Shown piece by piece: positions 50,662 through 59,630 of a DNA stretch of 64,000 nt. Source of the stretch: Lachnospiraceae bacterium (GTDB taxonomy: Bacteria; Bacillota; Clostridia; Lachnospirales; Lachnospiraceae); NCBI GenBank assembly GCA_022791635.1, contig JAAVZL010000047.1, positions 16,108 to 80,107 on the forward strand. The letters run 5' to 3'. Numbering within the stretch: position 1 is the stretch's first letter; each line of letters starts with the position of its first letter. The notes under the pieces were generated by a model. That model was given only the letters and a program-made list of their open reading frames with translations, searched no databases and had not been told where the DNA came from. The position numbers were made by a program, and so were the translations under genes.

Positions 50662-50868
50662 ACCCGGAAACAGGCCGGCCAGCTTTTCCATATCCGGTGT
50701 TCGGACGGTTCGCGTACAGACTGTCTGCTTTTGTCGGACGAACGATTTTGGGTTTTGACAGGCTTTGCCTGTTGGGCTCTTTGAGCGTTCGTTCGCCAAT
50801 ATCAGACAGTCTGTACGCGAACAGCCGGACACTGGATATCGGAAAAGCTGGCCGGCCTGTTTCCGGGT
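50662..50868. repeat. Hairpin repeat family 1, copy with enlarged tip
   Basis: A 207-base palindrome with a perfect 28-base outer stem (50662-50689 with 50841-50868), G/C-rich and unlike the arms of other copies. The core words are retained (TTCGGACGGTTCGCGTAC; GTACGCGAACAGCCGGACAC). The tip is replaced by a longer structure, CGGACGAACG opposite CGTTCGTTCG with an ACAGGC-TTT-GCCTGT hairpin. It separates the PrsA-like gene from the convergent LysR gene. Confidence 0.88.
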
Positions 50869-50894
50869 GGGTCCTGGGGTTGGAGGCTGAGATT

Positions 50895-51803
50895 TTAGGA
50901 ATTGTTGGGGGGTTCCAGGTGCAGGTTTTGCTGGAGGGTTGTTAGGAATTTTTCGGCGGGCTTGGAGAGGATCTGGTATTTTTTCCAGATGATGTGCATC
51001 TCGATCTCCACGGTGGGGGACAGGGGGCGGAAGCAGAGCTTGCTGCTGCCGGAGGTGTTGATGATTTTGTCTAGGCAGACGGCGTAGCCCAGTCCTTCTT
51101 CTACCAGCAGAGAGGCGTTGAACAGGAGGTTGTAGGTCGTGATGATTGGAAGCTCTGAGAGACGGCGGTGCATCCATTGGGAAAGCGTTCCGTTTTCCTG
51201 CTCTTGCTGGGATATTAGCAGTGGCTGGTTGTTTAGATCTTCGGGAGTGATGGAGGTTTTGGCCGCTAGAGGGGAGTCTTTTGGCATTAGAACGCCCCAG
51301 GTGTCTTTTACGGGGAGCTTTAATGATTCGTATTTGGTGGTGTCGGGTGTTCCGAATATGATTCCGAAATCGATGAGTCCTTTGTCCAGCTGTTCCCGGA
51401 CAAAGACGGCGTTGCCGCTGGATATGTGGTAGTGGATTCCGGGATACTGTTTTTTGAGCTTTCCGGCAGTTTTTGCCAGCAGGCGCATTCCGTCGGTTTC
51501 TCCTGCGCCGATATAGATATCTCCGAGGATTACCTGGTCGGAGCAGGTGATCTCGTGTTCGGCTTTTTTTACCAGATCCAGGATTTCCTCGGCTCTTTTC
51601 CGCAGGATCATGCCCTCTTCTGTCAGTGTGACCTTGCGGGAGCCTTTGATACCGCGGATCAATAGCTGCTTTCCCAGCTCTTCTTCCAGGTTTTTTATCT
51701 GTGTGGAGAGGGTGGGCTGGGAAAGGTGAAGGGACTCTGCGGCTCGTATGATGCTTTGTTCTCTTGCGATGGCGAGAAAGTATTGAAGTACGCGTATTTC
51801 CAT
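50895..51803 (-). CDS. LysR-family transcriptional regulator
   Basis: A 302-residue LysR regulator: helix-turn-helix at residues about 1-60 (LQYFLAIAREQSIIRAAESLHLSQPTLSTQIKNLEEELG) and an effector domain with the usual IGAGETDGMRLL and LDFGIIFG-like strands. It is divergent from the flavodoxin operon, and a T-N11-A box lies between them at 51914-51928. It probably activates that operon and represses itself. The effector is unknown; flavodoxin targets suggest redox or aromatic compounds. Confidence 0.95.
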   Translation of the reverse strand: MEIRVLQYFLAIAREQSIIRAAESLHLSQPTLSTQIKNLEEELGKQLLIRGIKGSRKVTLTEEGMILRKRAEEILDLVKKAEHEITCSDQVILGDIYIGAGETDGMRLLAKTAGKLKKQYPGIHYHISSGNAVFVREQLDKGLIDFGIIFGTPDTTKYESLKLPVKDTWGVLMPKDSPLAAKTSITPEDLNNQPLLISQQEQENGTLSQWMHRRLSELPIITTYNLLFNASLLVEEGLGYAVCLDKIINTSGSSKLCFRPLSPTVEIEMHIIWKKYQILSKPAEKFLTTLQQNLHLEPPNNS

Positions 51804-51913
51804 AGTTGCCTTTCTGGGGCGGGCGGATTTGCAGGCAGATCCGTTTGGCCCTTATTTTTTGTATGTAGTAAAAAGCCAGTAAAAACCCAATAAAGAGCTT
51901 ATCATGATTTTCG

Positions 51914-51928
51914 ATAGGTTTCAACTAT
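51914..51928 (+). promoter_or_regulatory. LysR recognition box
   Basis: ATAG-N7-CTAT, a perfect T-N11-A palindrome, centred about 66 bases upstream of the likely start site of the flavodoxin operon. That is the classical position of a LysR recognition site. Confidence 0.7.
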
Positions 51929-51951
51929 GGAGATGAATTAGATATAAATAT

Positions 51952-51980
51952 TTGCTATTTTTATCTCTGGGATTTATAGT
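51952..51980 (+). promoter_or_regulatory. Promoter of flavodoxin/DUF3737 operon
   Basis: TTGCTA at 51952-51957 and TATAGT at 51975-51980 with a 17-base spacer, just upstream of the small gene at 52013. Confidence 0.65.
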
Positions 51981-52012
51981 GTAGTTATCAAAATGTTTGG
52001 GGGGATGTGGGA

Positions 52013-52243
52013 ATGATGGGTGTGGGCAGCAGGGAATCTGTGATACGGAATCTGGAGGATGCCGGGTGTGAGACTGGCATGATCCGGGAGTTTCTTGGAT
52101 GGTTCGATGATGGGCAGCAAAAGAAGCAGCTGGAATTGCTGGAGCGCCACAGGGAGCATCTGCTTGAGCGGGTGCACGGGGATGAGAGGAGGATTTCCTG
52201 CCTGGATTATCTGATATATCAGGTTCGGGGAAATGGAAGATGA
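52013..52243 (+). CDS. Small conserved-looking protein beside flavodoxin
   Basis: A roughly 76-residue soluble helical protein (RESVIRNLEDAGCETGMIREFLGWFDDGQ..., ending CLDYLIYQV). Such small proteins with RE.VI.NLEDAGC and RISCLDYLIY-type ends recur in Clostridia beside LysR and flavodoxin genes as far as I recall, with no known function. The start is uncertain: GTG 52007, ATG 52013 and ATG 52016 all follow a G-rich stretch. It is 48 bases upstream of the flavodoxin gene and shares its promoter. Confidence 0.65.
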   Translation: MMGVGSRESVIRNLEDAGCETGMIREFLGWFDDGQQKKQLELLERHREHLLERVHGDERRISCLDYLIYQVRGNGR

Positions 52244-52291
52244 CTGCTGTGCGGCGGTCTGGAATTTCTGGAAAATATTTGAAGGAGGAGT

Positions 52292-52984
52292 ATGAAAATG
52301 AGGAAGAGAATCACCGCGTTGTTTATCGCAGCAGCTATGCTGTTTTCAGTATCTGCCTGTGGGAATGGCAATCAGAACAATGAAGGAACGCAATCGGAAC
52401 CGGAACAGGCAGAGCCGGTGAAAGAAGAGCGGCCGGAGGATACGATACAGGCGGACGCGGAGCCGGAACGGGCAGCGGAGGGCAAAGGGCTTGTGATTTA
52501 TTTTTCGTGTACAGGCAATACGGAGGTCCTTGCAGAGGAGATCGCTGCGCAGACCGGGGCGGAGCTTGTCCGAATCCTTCCGAAAGAGCCCTATTCGGAG
52601 GAGGACCTCAACTATCATGAGGATGACTGTCGTGCCAATATGGAGCAGAATGATGATGCGGCGCGTCCGGCCATTGCAGGCGATGCCTTGGATCTTGGGG
52701 AATATGACACCTTGTATCTAGGTTTTCCTATCTGGTGGGGAAAGCTTCCGAAAATTATGTTAACCTTTTTGGATACCTACGATTTGTCCGGCAAGACGGT
52801 TCTGCCATTTTGTACATCCGGCGGCAGTGGAATTGAGGCGGCTGTCTCTGAAATTCTGGGGGAGGAGCCGGATGCAAATGTGAAAGAGGGGCTGCGGGTG
52901 AGCGGTTCTGATTCTGCTGACTGTGCGGATGCAGTGGCAAAATGGCTGGAGGCAAATGGAGGAAATGAAGATGAAAGTGATTGA
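52292..52984 (+). CDS. Flavodoxin-domain lipoprotein
   Basis: A 230-residue exported protein. A signal peptide ends in lipobox VSAC, followed by a Glu/Pro-rich linker to about residue 60. From there a flavodoxin fold follows: IYFSCTGNTEVLAEEIA (FMN phosphate loop) near residue 70, then LYLGFPIWWGKLPKIMLTFLD and TVLPFCTSGGSGIEAA. Flavodoxins on the outside of the membrane are fairly common in Clostridia and probably pass electrons to extracellular acceptors. The start follows GGAGGAG. Its 3' end overlaps the DUF3737 gene by 14 bases. Confidence 0.9.
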   Translation: MKMRKRITALFIAAAMLFSVSACGNGNQNNEGTQSEPEQAEPVKEERPEDTIQADAEPERAAEGKGLVIYFSCTGNTEVLAEEIAAQTGAELVRILPKEPYSEEDLNYHEDDCRANMEQNDDAARPAIAGDALDLGEYDTLYLGFPIWWGKLPKIMLTFLDTYDLSGKTVLPFCTSGGSGIEAAVSEILGEEPDANVKEGLRVSGSDSADCADAVAKWLEANGGNEDESD

Positions 52985-53807
52985 AAATCAGACCTTTGAT
53001 AGGGAGCGTGCCCTATATGGGAGCAATCAGGTTCTGGTAAAAAACTGTTCCTTTGACGGGCCGGCGGACGGTGAGAGCGCCTTTAAGGAGGGAAGTGATA
53101 TTGAAGCGGTGCATTGCTTTTTTAATCTGCGGTACCCCTTCTGGCATGACCACGTGCTTGTCATTCGGGATTCGGAAATGACTCAGGACTGCAGGGCGGC
53201 CCTCTGGTATTCCGAGCATGTAACGATCACGGATACGAGGCTTCATGGGATTAAGGCCCTTAGGGAGTGTAAGGATGTGGCAATCAAAGGCTGTGATATC
53301 ATTTCTCCGGAGTTTGGCTGGTCTGTGGGGGGAATCCGTATGGAAGATACTTCGGCGGTCAGTGAGTATTTTATGATGCGCTCTGAGGATCTGACCTTCC
53401 GCAATGTGGAGCTTAAGGGGAAATATTCTTTTCAGTATATCAAAAACGCAACCTTTGAAAATTGTGTGTTTGAAACGAAGGACGCCTTCTGGCATGGGGA
53501 AAACGTGACGGTCAGGGACAGCGTGATTAAAGGGGAATACCTGGCATGGTATTCGAGCGGGCTGACGCTGATTCGATGTAAGATTATAGGGGCACAGCCT
53601 CTTTGTTACTGCAAAAATCTGAAGCTCATTGACTGTGAAATGAGAAATACGGATCTTGCCTTTGAGAAATCGGAGGTGGATGCCGTCCTTACCACAAGGG
53701 TTGGCAGCATCAAGAATCCCCTTTCCGGCCGGATTTGCGCGCCGGAGGTGGGGGAGGTTATCCTGGACGATGAGCGCGCAAAGGGCGAGGTGGTTATTGG
53801 GAAATAA
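52971..53807 (+). CDS. DUF3737 family protein
   Basis: A 278-residue soluble protein made of repeated short strands (a single-stranded beta-helix look), with motifs VKNCSFDGPADGESAFKE near residue 20 and RYPFWHDHVLVIRDSEM near residue 55 that mark DUF3737. Function is unknown. Several ATGs lie close together; GGAGG about eight bases before 52971 decides the start. Overlap with the flavodoxin gene implies coupled translation, and the two families are often neighbours in Firmicutes. Its 3' end converges on the aminotransferase gene. Confidence 0.88.
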   Translation: MKVIENQTFDRERALYGSNQVLVKNCSFDGPADGESAFKEGSDIEAVHCFFNLRYPFWHDHVLVIRDSEMTQDCRAALWYSEHVTITDTRLHGIKALRECKDVAIKGCDIISPEFGWSVGGIRMEDTSAVSEYFMMRSEDLTFRNVELKGKYSFQYIKNATFENCVFETKDAFWHGENVTVRDSVIKGEYLAWYSSGLTLIRCKIIGAQPLCYCKNLKLIDCEMRNTDLAFEKSEVDAVLTTRVGSIKNPLSGRICAPEVGEVILDDERAKGEVVIGK

Positions 53808-53815
53808 AAAGGGGC

Positions 53816-54910
53816 TTACAGCAGTTCCCTCAGGCAGGACAACAGGGCGTCGTTTTGCTCCGGAGCCATGAAGCAGAAACGGATGTAACGGTTGTTCAGG
53901 AAGGGGAAGGTGGAGCAGTTTCGGATCATCATTTTTCTTCGGATGGCGTGTTCGAAGAGATCCTCGGCTGTGACGCCTTCCTTTTCTATGCGCAAAAGGA
54001 GAAAGTTGGCGTAGGAGTCGTAGGGCTTTACGGTCCCCCAGGCTTTCAACTCTTTGGTGATGCGGGTGCGTTCTCGGGCTGTCAGAGCTCTAGTCTTTGC
54101 AATGTATTCCTTGTCGGAGAACATGAGCTCTCCGGCTACTGCGGCCAGACTGTTGATGGTCCAGGGATTTTTGCGGGAGTTTATGCGCTTCATCAAATCC
54201 TCGTTGCCGGTGACGGCATACCCTAAGCGCAGGCCGGGGGCAGCGAAAAATTTGGATACGCCCCGGAGAATGATGAGGTTGTTGTAGTAGCGGGTGAGGG
54301 GAACGGAGGTTATGGCGTCATAGTCGGGCGCAAATTCTACGTAGGTTTCGTCTATCATGACGTAAATGTCGCAGCGCTTGCAGGCATCCAGGATTTGGCG
54401 CATGGCGGCCTGGGGAATGGCAGAGGAGGTGGGATTGTTGGGATTGCAGATCACCAGAAGATCCAGGGTTTCATTGAGCTGCTTCTGGAAATCTGCCACG
54501 TCCAGAACAAAGCCGTTTTCCTCCTTAAGGGGATAGTAGAGGGAGGTTCCTCCGCCCAGGGAGATCTCCCGCTCATATTCGGAGTAGGTGGGGCCCAGGA
54601 TGAGGGCCTTTTTTGGATGCTCCAGCTGGATAAAGAGGGAAATGAGCTCCGTGGAGCCGTTGCCCACGGTGATGTGCTCCAGGGGGGCGCCGGTGTAAGC
54701 GCCGATTTGACGGCGCAGGGAGGTGTATTCCCGATCCGGGTAGGAGGTAATGCAGTCAATGCGCGCAAGGAGAGCCTCGCGCATCAAAGGAGAGATGCCA
54801 AGCGGGTTGACATTGGCGCTGAAGCTCACAATCTCCTCCTTTTTGATGCCGTATACCTGTTCGATTTTCTCTAAGTCACTGCCGTGAAAATGATCTACAT
54901 GTTTTAACAT
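53816..54910 (-). CDS. PLP-dependent aminotransferase, CobD/HisC-like
   Basis: A 364-residue fold-type I enzyme. It has HGSDLEKIEQVYGI and FSANVNPLGISPLM at the N-terminus, which is the CobD (threonine-phosphate decarboxylase) style, then NPNNPTSS near residue 155, DETYVEF near 185, and the PLP lysine in RGVSKFFAAPGLRLGYA near 215. Histidinol-phosphate aminotransferase is close in sequence. No cobalamin or histidine genes are nearby, so the exact substrate is not fixed. AGAGG precedes the start. Confidence 0.85.
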   Translation of the reverse strand: MLKHVDHFHGSDLEKIEQVYGIKKEEIVSFSANVNPLGISPLMREALLARIDCITSYPDREYTSLRRQIGAYTGAPLEHITVGNGSTELISLFIQLEHPKKALILGPTYSEYEREISLGGGTSLYYPLKEENGFVLDVADFQKQLNETLDLLVICNPNNPTSSAIPQAAMRQILDACKRCDIYVMIDETYVEFAPDYDAITSVPLTRYYNNLIILRGVSKFFAAPGLRLGYAVTGNEDLMKRINSRKNPWTINSLAAVAGELMFSDKEYIAKTRALTARERTRITKELKAWGTVKPYDSYANFLLLRIEKEGVTAEDLFEHAIRRKMMIRNCSTFPFLNNRYIRFCFMAPEQNDALLSCLRELL

Positions 54911-54926
54911 TGGAAAGCCTCTTTTC

Positions 54927-54955
54927 TTGTACTTTATTTCAAATAATGTTATACT
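54927..54955 (+). promoter_or_regulatory. Promoter for DUF5717-DUF5716-TPR operon
   Basis: TTGTAC at 54927-54932 and TATACT at 54950-54955 with a 17-base spacer, in the divergent gap with the aminotransferase gene. Confidence 0.7.
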
Positions 54956-55087
54956 ATTGTCAAAGGGATCAAAGAACGGTGTACCATTTAATCATTATAA
55001 TCCTATTTGAAAAAAATGCAATCATTTGATCTCTCAAAGGTGCACTGACTGGATGCTTTGGAACTGGAATAAAAGGGGACGAAAGAT

Positions 55088-57640
55088 ATGAGGGCGAAGA
55101 TTGAGCGGATAGCTGCGGGAAAATTTGAATATGAGAAGTGCCCAGTGACGCTTTCGGAGCCCTATATTCAGTTTCGTTTAAGCCCGGGTGTGCGCAAGGA
55201 GGGCAGCTTCACCCTTTCCTGCCGGCGGTCCATCAAGGGGATTGTCTATGCTTCCTCTGCCCGCATGTATTTGGAGCATCGGAGCTTTCACAGCCGGAAT
55301 GTGCGGATTACCTATGTGTTTGACAGCCGGGGTATGTGGGGCGGCGAGGAGGTAGAGGGAGAGTTCTGCATTGTGACGGAGGCCGGGGAATATACCCTGC
55401 CTTACCGGGTTACGGTGGAGGAGCATCGGGAGCCGGAGGAGGACAGCTATGCATATTTTGTCTCCGCAGACCCCATAGAGCCTCTTCCAAAGAAGTACGG
55501 TCAGAAGCCGGATGTGGTTGTGGAGATCGTTGATGCTTCCAGGGAAGAGGAGATGACTCCGGAGGAGGCCCTGCGCCTGACGGAATTGATTTTAAAGAGC
55601 CGGCAGCCCACGGCAGCCCAGCTTGCCCGGTTGAAAAATGCCTACCACAGGTATGGGGGGCAGGAAATGCTCAGCGGAATATGCTCGATTCTGATTAAGG
55701 CCGGACGCACGGACGAGGAGAGCTTTTTCTGGTATCAGCGGGGCGTGCGCATGGAGCTTAAGATTACGAACCTCTATGAGTATTTTATGATGTCTGTGCC
55801 GGAAAGCTTTGAGGAGCAGCTGCCCCGGAACCTTTTGCTGTATTTTCACATGGAGAATACTCTGAACAATAAGCAGAAGGCCTTTTTGTATGCCAATATT
55901 ATCCGGTATCAGGAGAAAACCTCGGACATTTACCGGCAGTATGAGCGGGAAATTCAGTCCTTTATGCTGGAACAGCTGCTGGAACGTAAGCTTAGTGAGG
56001 ATCTGGCTCTGATTTACGAGCGGTTTTTGGTGGAAGAGCTTTTGACCATTGATTTTGCAGAGGCTCTGGCGGATATTATGTTTCTGAGGCGTCTGACCTG
56101 CACGGATCCCAGAATCCGCCAGGTACAGGTGCTCTATGAGCCGCTGCAGCGGCGGATTACGGTGCCTTTAAGCGGAGGAAAGGCGCTGGTTCCCATCTAT
56201 ACGCCGGGAGCGGTCATTCTTCTTGTGGACGAGCAGGGGAACTGCTATACCTCCAGCGTGCCCTACAGCATGCAGCGTCTCTTAAAGGAGCAGAGGTATG
56301 TGGAGCGGTGTCGGGAGCTTCTCCGGTATCACCAGGGGCTTTATCTGCATCTGTGTGACGGGGCCTCCCGTTATCATGTAATTACCAGGGAAAATGTGGA
56401 GAATTATAAGCGCATCCTGAAAATCAGCGGCCTGACGGCCCGCTATAAGCAGGAGGTGCGCCAGGAGATTCTGCAGTATTACTACGCCAACCATGAGCTG
56501 GAGGAGCTGGATCGGGAGTTTTTCGTTACGGAGACCACCTATATGATGCCCAAAGATCGGGCGCGTTTTACGGAAATCCTGATTTTGCGGGGGCTCTATG
56601 AGGAGGCCTGGCGTATGGTGAAAAAGCACGGCTATTCCATGGTGCGGGTGAAGCTTCTCATCAAGCTGGCGGCCTGGGAGATTCGGGAGCTGGAGTATGA
56701 GGAGGATGAATTTTTGCTGAAGCTGTGCCTCTACGTGTTCCAGAGCCATAAGTACAATGAGAGTATTCTGGAATATCTGGCCGGATACTATTACGGCTCC
56801 AGGGAGGTGATGGAGTCCATCTGGAGAGCCGGAGAGGAATTTGAGCTGGATGTCTTTGATTTGGAGGAGCGGCTTTTAAGTCAGATGCTTTTTACGGGAC
56901 AGTTTTCCGAGGCAGCCTTTTCCATTTTTCAGGATTACCATCGGCTGGGGGGTAAGGGTGTGGTGAGCACGGCCTATTTAACCTGGCTGGCCCATGAGGA
57001 TTTTGTTCTGGGAGAGCAGGTGCCGAAAGGAACCTATGATTACATGGAACAGGCTATTGCCTGGGAGGAGAACCTGGCGGATGTGTGTGGCCTGGCCTAT
57101 CTAAGGTATTTGTCTCGGCAGCCAAAGCTTGAAGAGCATCAGCGGATCCGGGCGGAGCAGATGACTTTAGGCTACATACAGCGGCGGCTGCGCTTCGGAT
57201 TTATGAAGGAGCTCCTTGGAAAGCTTGGAAGGCCGCAGTATTTGGAGGATAAGACCTTTGTGGAATACCGGACCAATCCGGGGCATAAGGTAGTCATCCA
57301 CTATGTGATTGAGACTCCAAAAGAGAAGCAGTGCAGCTATGTGGCAGAGCGTCTTTATCCCACGGAGGTTGGGGTCTTTGTGAAGGAATTTACCCTCTTC
57401 TTTGGGGAGCGTGTGACCTGGTTTGTGACGGAGACTGTGGAGGATGGAACGGAGAGCTCCACACCGGATCGCAGCATTACGGAGGGGCGGGAGGAGGAAC
57501 TTTTGACCGGAACGAAATATGCGGCCATTTATGAAATGGCCCGTTCCCTTAAGGAGCGGGACCTGCGGCTTTTGGAGCGGCAGATGGAGCAGTACGGCCG
57601 CAGGCAGTTTTTGGTAGAGCGGTTCTTCTCTCTGAAATAA
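55088..57640 (+). CDS. DUF5717-like large protein, function unknown
   Basis: An 850-residue protein without signal peptide or membrane segment. The first 115 residues look like a beta-sandwich (YEKCPVTLSEPYIQFRL, then GSFTLSCRRSIKGIVYASSARMYLE, a fold like ubiquitous Ig-type domains). From about residue 150 to 700 it is a helical solenoid with tetratricopeptide-like spacing (RLKNAYHRYGGQEMLSGICSILIKAG; LRGLYEEAWRMVKKHGY). The end has a beta-rich region. I recall this family as DUF5717, found in Lachnospiraceae. It is followed 35 bases on by a DUF5716-like gene and then a TPR gene. Confidence 0.75.
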   Translation: MRAKIERIAAGKFEYEKCPVTLSEPYIQFRLSPGVRKEGSFTLSCRRSIKGIVYASSARMYLEHRSFHSRNVRITYVFDSRGMWGGEEVEGEFCIVTEAGEYTLPYRVTVEEHREPEEDSYAYFVSADPIEPLPKKYGQKPDVVVEIVDASREEEMTPEEALRLTELILKSRQPTAAQLARLKNAYHRYGGQEMLSGICSILIKAGRTDEESFFWYQRGVRMELKITNLYEYFMMSVPESFEEQLPRNLLLYFHMENTLNNKQKAFLYANIIRYQEKTSDIYRQYEREIQSFMLEQLLERKLSEDLALIYERFLVEELLTIDFAEALADIMFLRRLTCTDPRIRQVQVLYEPLQRRITVPLSGGKALVPIYTPGAVILLVDEQGNCYTSSVPYSMQRLLKEQRYVERCRELLRYHQGLYLHLCDGASRYHVITRENVENYKRILKISGLTARYKQEVRQEILQYYYANHELEELDREFFVTETTYMMPKDRARFTEILILRGLYEEAWRMVKKHGYSMVRVKLLIKLAAWEIRELEYEEDEFLLKLCLYVFQSHKYNESILEYLAGYYYGSREVMESIWRAGEEFELDVFDLEERLLSQMLFTGQFSEAAFSIFQDYHRLGGKGVVSTAYLTWLAHEDFVLGEQVPKGTYDYMEQAIAWEENLADVCGLAYLRYLSRQPKLEEHQRIRAEQMTLGYIQRRLRFGFMKELLGKLGRPQYLEDKTFVEYRTNPGHKVVIHYVIETPKEKQCSYVAERLYPTEVGVFVKEFTLFFGERVTWFVTETVEDGTESSTPDRSITEGREEELLTGTKYAAIYEMARSLKERDLRLLERQMEQYGRRQFLVERFFSLK

Positions 57641-57675
57641 AAAACAGCAACATAAACTGGAATCGAGGTGTGCAG

Positions 57676-58770
57676 ATGGGACAGTTTGCGGCAGGCTTTG
57701 ACCTGGGAAAGGATTACTCACAGATTTGCTGCTGGAATACGGATTCTGGCGCTCCCGTATCCATATCCGTGGTGCCGGGAGCGGAAAAATATCGGATCCC
57801 CACGGAAAGTCTGGAGCTGTTTTTGAAAAAGGCTCTGCGTCTTTTAAAGCCCTATGGTCGGATTCATGAGGCGGCTGCCGTGGTATTTTCCGTGGAAGCC
57901 CTGGAGGAAGGGCTGGTGGAGCGCATAAAACAGGCGGCTATGAGAACCATGGGTGTTCCGGAAAGCCGAATCTACGTGCAGACCCGGCAGGAAAGCTTTT
58001 GCGCCTATGTGCTGAATCAGCCAAAGGAGATCTGGCGCCATCAGGCAGTGCTTTTTGATTATGAGGGGGAGGAGCTTCGGGGAATGATTTTGAATGTAAA
58101 TCCCCGTACTACGCCCTTTCTGGCCAGAGTAGAGTGTGAGGAGAGCTTTAGCCGTCCTCTTTCAGGCCTGCAGCTGCCGGATAAGAATGAGGTCTTTCAG
58201 GAGCTGATTCGGGAAATGTTTGCCGGCCGTCCCGTTTCTACGGTTTACCTGGTGGGAGAGGGTTTTGAGGAGAACTGGTATGAGCCTTCTCTAAAGCTTC
58301 TCTGCAACGGAAGGCGGGTATTTGCCGGCAATAACCTCTATGCCAAGGGCGCCTGTTACCGGGCCATGCATGCGGCAAACCGGAAGGAGGCGGCCGCCTA
58401 TGTGTTTTTGGGAGCGGACAAGATTTCCTACAATGTCTGCCTCCGAACGCCCGGAACCGGAAAGAACAGTATGTATACCCTGTTAAATGCAGGAGAGAGC
58501 TGGTATGAGGCCAAGGCCGGCTGCGAGGTGCTCCTCTATGACGAGCCGGTGGTGGAGTTCTATTTTCAGCCTATGCAGGGGGCGGAGGGGCTTAAAGAAA
58601 GCCTTCTCTTGGAAGGGTTGCCGGACCGTCCCTCCCGGGCGTCCCGCCTTCGGATTGACGTGGAGTTTGTTCGTGTGGATCGTCTGCGGCTTAAGGTTTT
58701 GGACATGGGCTTTGGAGAGCTGTTTCCTTCCTCGGATTTGTGCTGGACGGAGGAAGTAGAGCTTCCGTAG
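57676..58770 (+). CDS. DUF5716-like protein with actin/Hsp70-type N-terminus
   Basis: A 364-residue soluble protein. The start GFDLGKDYSQICCWN resembles the phosphate-1 loop of the actin/Hsp70 superfamily (DxG.....), and later segments YLVGEGFEENWYEPSLKLL and GNNLYAKGACYRAM are placed where Hsp70-type proteins have their phosphate-2 and adenosine loops (compare GG.S..P.....L and A.GAA). The C-terminal 90 residues are a separate beta domain. I recall this as DUF5716. ATPase activity is inferred, not shown. The ATG at 57676 follows GAGGTG by five bases. Confidence 0.72.
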   Translation: MGQFAAGFDLGKDYSQICCWNTDSGAPVSISVVPGAEKYRIPTESLELFLKKALRLLKPYGRIHEAAAVVFSVEALEEGLVERIKQAAMRTMGVPESRIYVQTRQESFCAYVLNQPKEIWRHQAVLFDYEGEELRGMILNVNPRTTPFLARVECEESFSRPLSGLQLPDKNEVFQELIREMFAGRPVSTVYLVGEGFEENWYEPSLKLLCNGRRVFAGNNLYAKGACYRAMHAANRKEAAAYVFLGADKISYNVCLRTPGTGKNSMYTLLNAGESWYEAKAGCEVLLYDEPVVEFYFQPMQGAEGLKESLLLEGLPDRPSRASRLRIDVEFVRVDRLRLKVLDMGFGELFPSSDLCWTEEVELP

Positions 58771-58824
58771 GAAACAATAAGAGATGCGGCAAGAGAAGCC
58801 TTACGGCAGAAATTGAGGTGGGAT

Positions 58825-59613
58825 ATGGGAGCAGTATTGGTATGCAAACAGGAGCAGGTGAAAACGCCCTATTACATAGAGAGTATGGGAATCCGGCTGT
58901 ATTCCATGGAGGAGCTGGCCTATTTCCTGTATCAGAATATTTATCTGGTGGATAAGCGAATGCTGGGGATGCGCCTGTGGGACTGGATCCGCACGGAGAT
59001 CGGCAACACAGATCTGGCGGAGCGTCTGAAAAAGGGAGCGGAGGCGGGAAGCAGCCTTCAAAATATGGTGCTGACCATCTTAAGGAGTGTGGATTACTAC
59101 ACGCCGGAGGAGCTGGAGCAGCTGTCCTCCAAAATGAAGATTCTCAATACTTACCAGGAGCAGGAGAGGCTCAAGCTTCGGGCAGACGAATATTTTGTCA
59201 ACGGCAATTATCAGGCTGCAGTGTATGAGTATGAGAAGATCTTAAATATCCGCCAGAGTGAGCGTCTGGGCGTGGAGTTCTATGCCCATGTGTGGAATAA
59301 CCTGGGAGTCTGTTGCTGCCGCCTTTTCCTCTTTCAAAGGGCGGCCAAGGCCTTTCGGACCTCCTACCAGTATCAGAGAGATCCGGATGTGCTGAAGGAA
59401 TACGTCTGTGCCATGCGGCTGGGGCTTTCGGAGGAGGACTTTGAGGAGGCCATGGAGCTCCAGAATATCCGGGGAGAGCAGCTGGAGGCCCTGACGGAGG
59501 AATATGACCGCGTGTTGGAGGAGTCTGCAGAGCATCTAAGGGTGCCCCAGGATCTGCCGGGGAGACTTTATGAGCTGGAGCAGGAATATGACAGGAATAC
59601 GCGGTATGCGTAA
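58825..59613 (+). CDS. TPR-like helical protein, third gene of DUF5717 cluster
   Basis: A 262-residue soluble protein. The N-terminal 100 residues (YYIESMGIRLYSMEELAYFLYQNIYLVD) are conserved-looking but unknown to me. Residues about 120-200 form tetratricopeptide-type helices (ADEYFVNGNYQAAVYEYEKIL; HVWNNLGVCCCRLFLFQRAAKAFRTSYQYQRD). It has a TTG-started extension of four codons that is less likely than the ATG at 58825. TPRs usually mediate protein contacts, so it may link the Hsp70-like and solenoid proteins into one complex. It converges with the next gene. Confidence 0.75.
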   Translation: MGAVLVCKQEQVKTPYYIESMGIRLYSMEELAYFLYQNIYLVDKRMLGMRLWDWIRTEIGNTDLAERLKKGAEAGSSLQNMVLTILRSVDYYTPEELEQLSSKMKILNTYQEQERLKLRADEYFVNGNYQAAVYEYEKILNIRQSERLGVEFYAHVWNNLGVCCCRLFLFQRAAKAFRTSYQYQRDPDVLKEYVCAMRLGLSEEDFEEAMELQNIRGEQLEALTEEYDRVLEESAEHLRVPQDLPGRLYELEQEYDRNTRYA

Positions 59614-59630
59614 GGCCCTCTAAATTTCCG

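Noticed and set aside
50608..51924. Long reverse-strand frame covering the LysR gene and a repeat
   Set aside because: Arg/Pro-rich low-complexity translation overlapping the LysR gene in another frame; it also crosses a palindrome.
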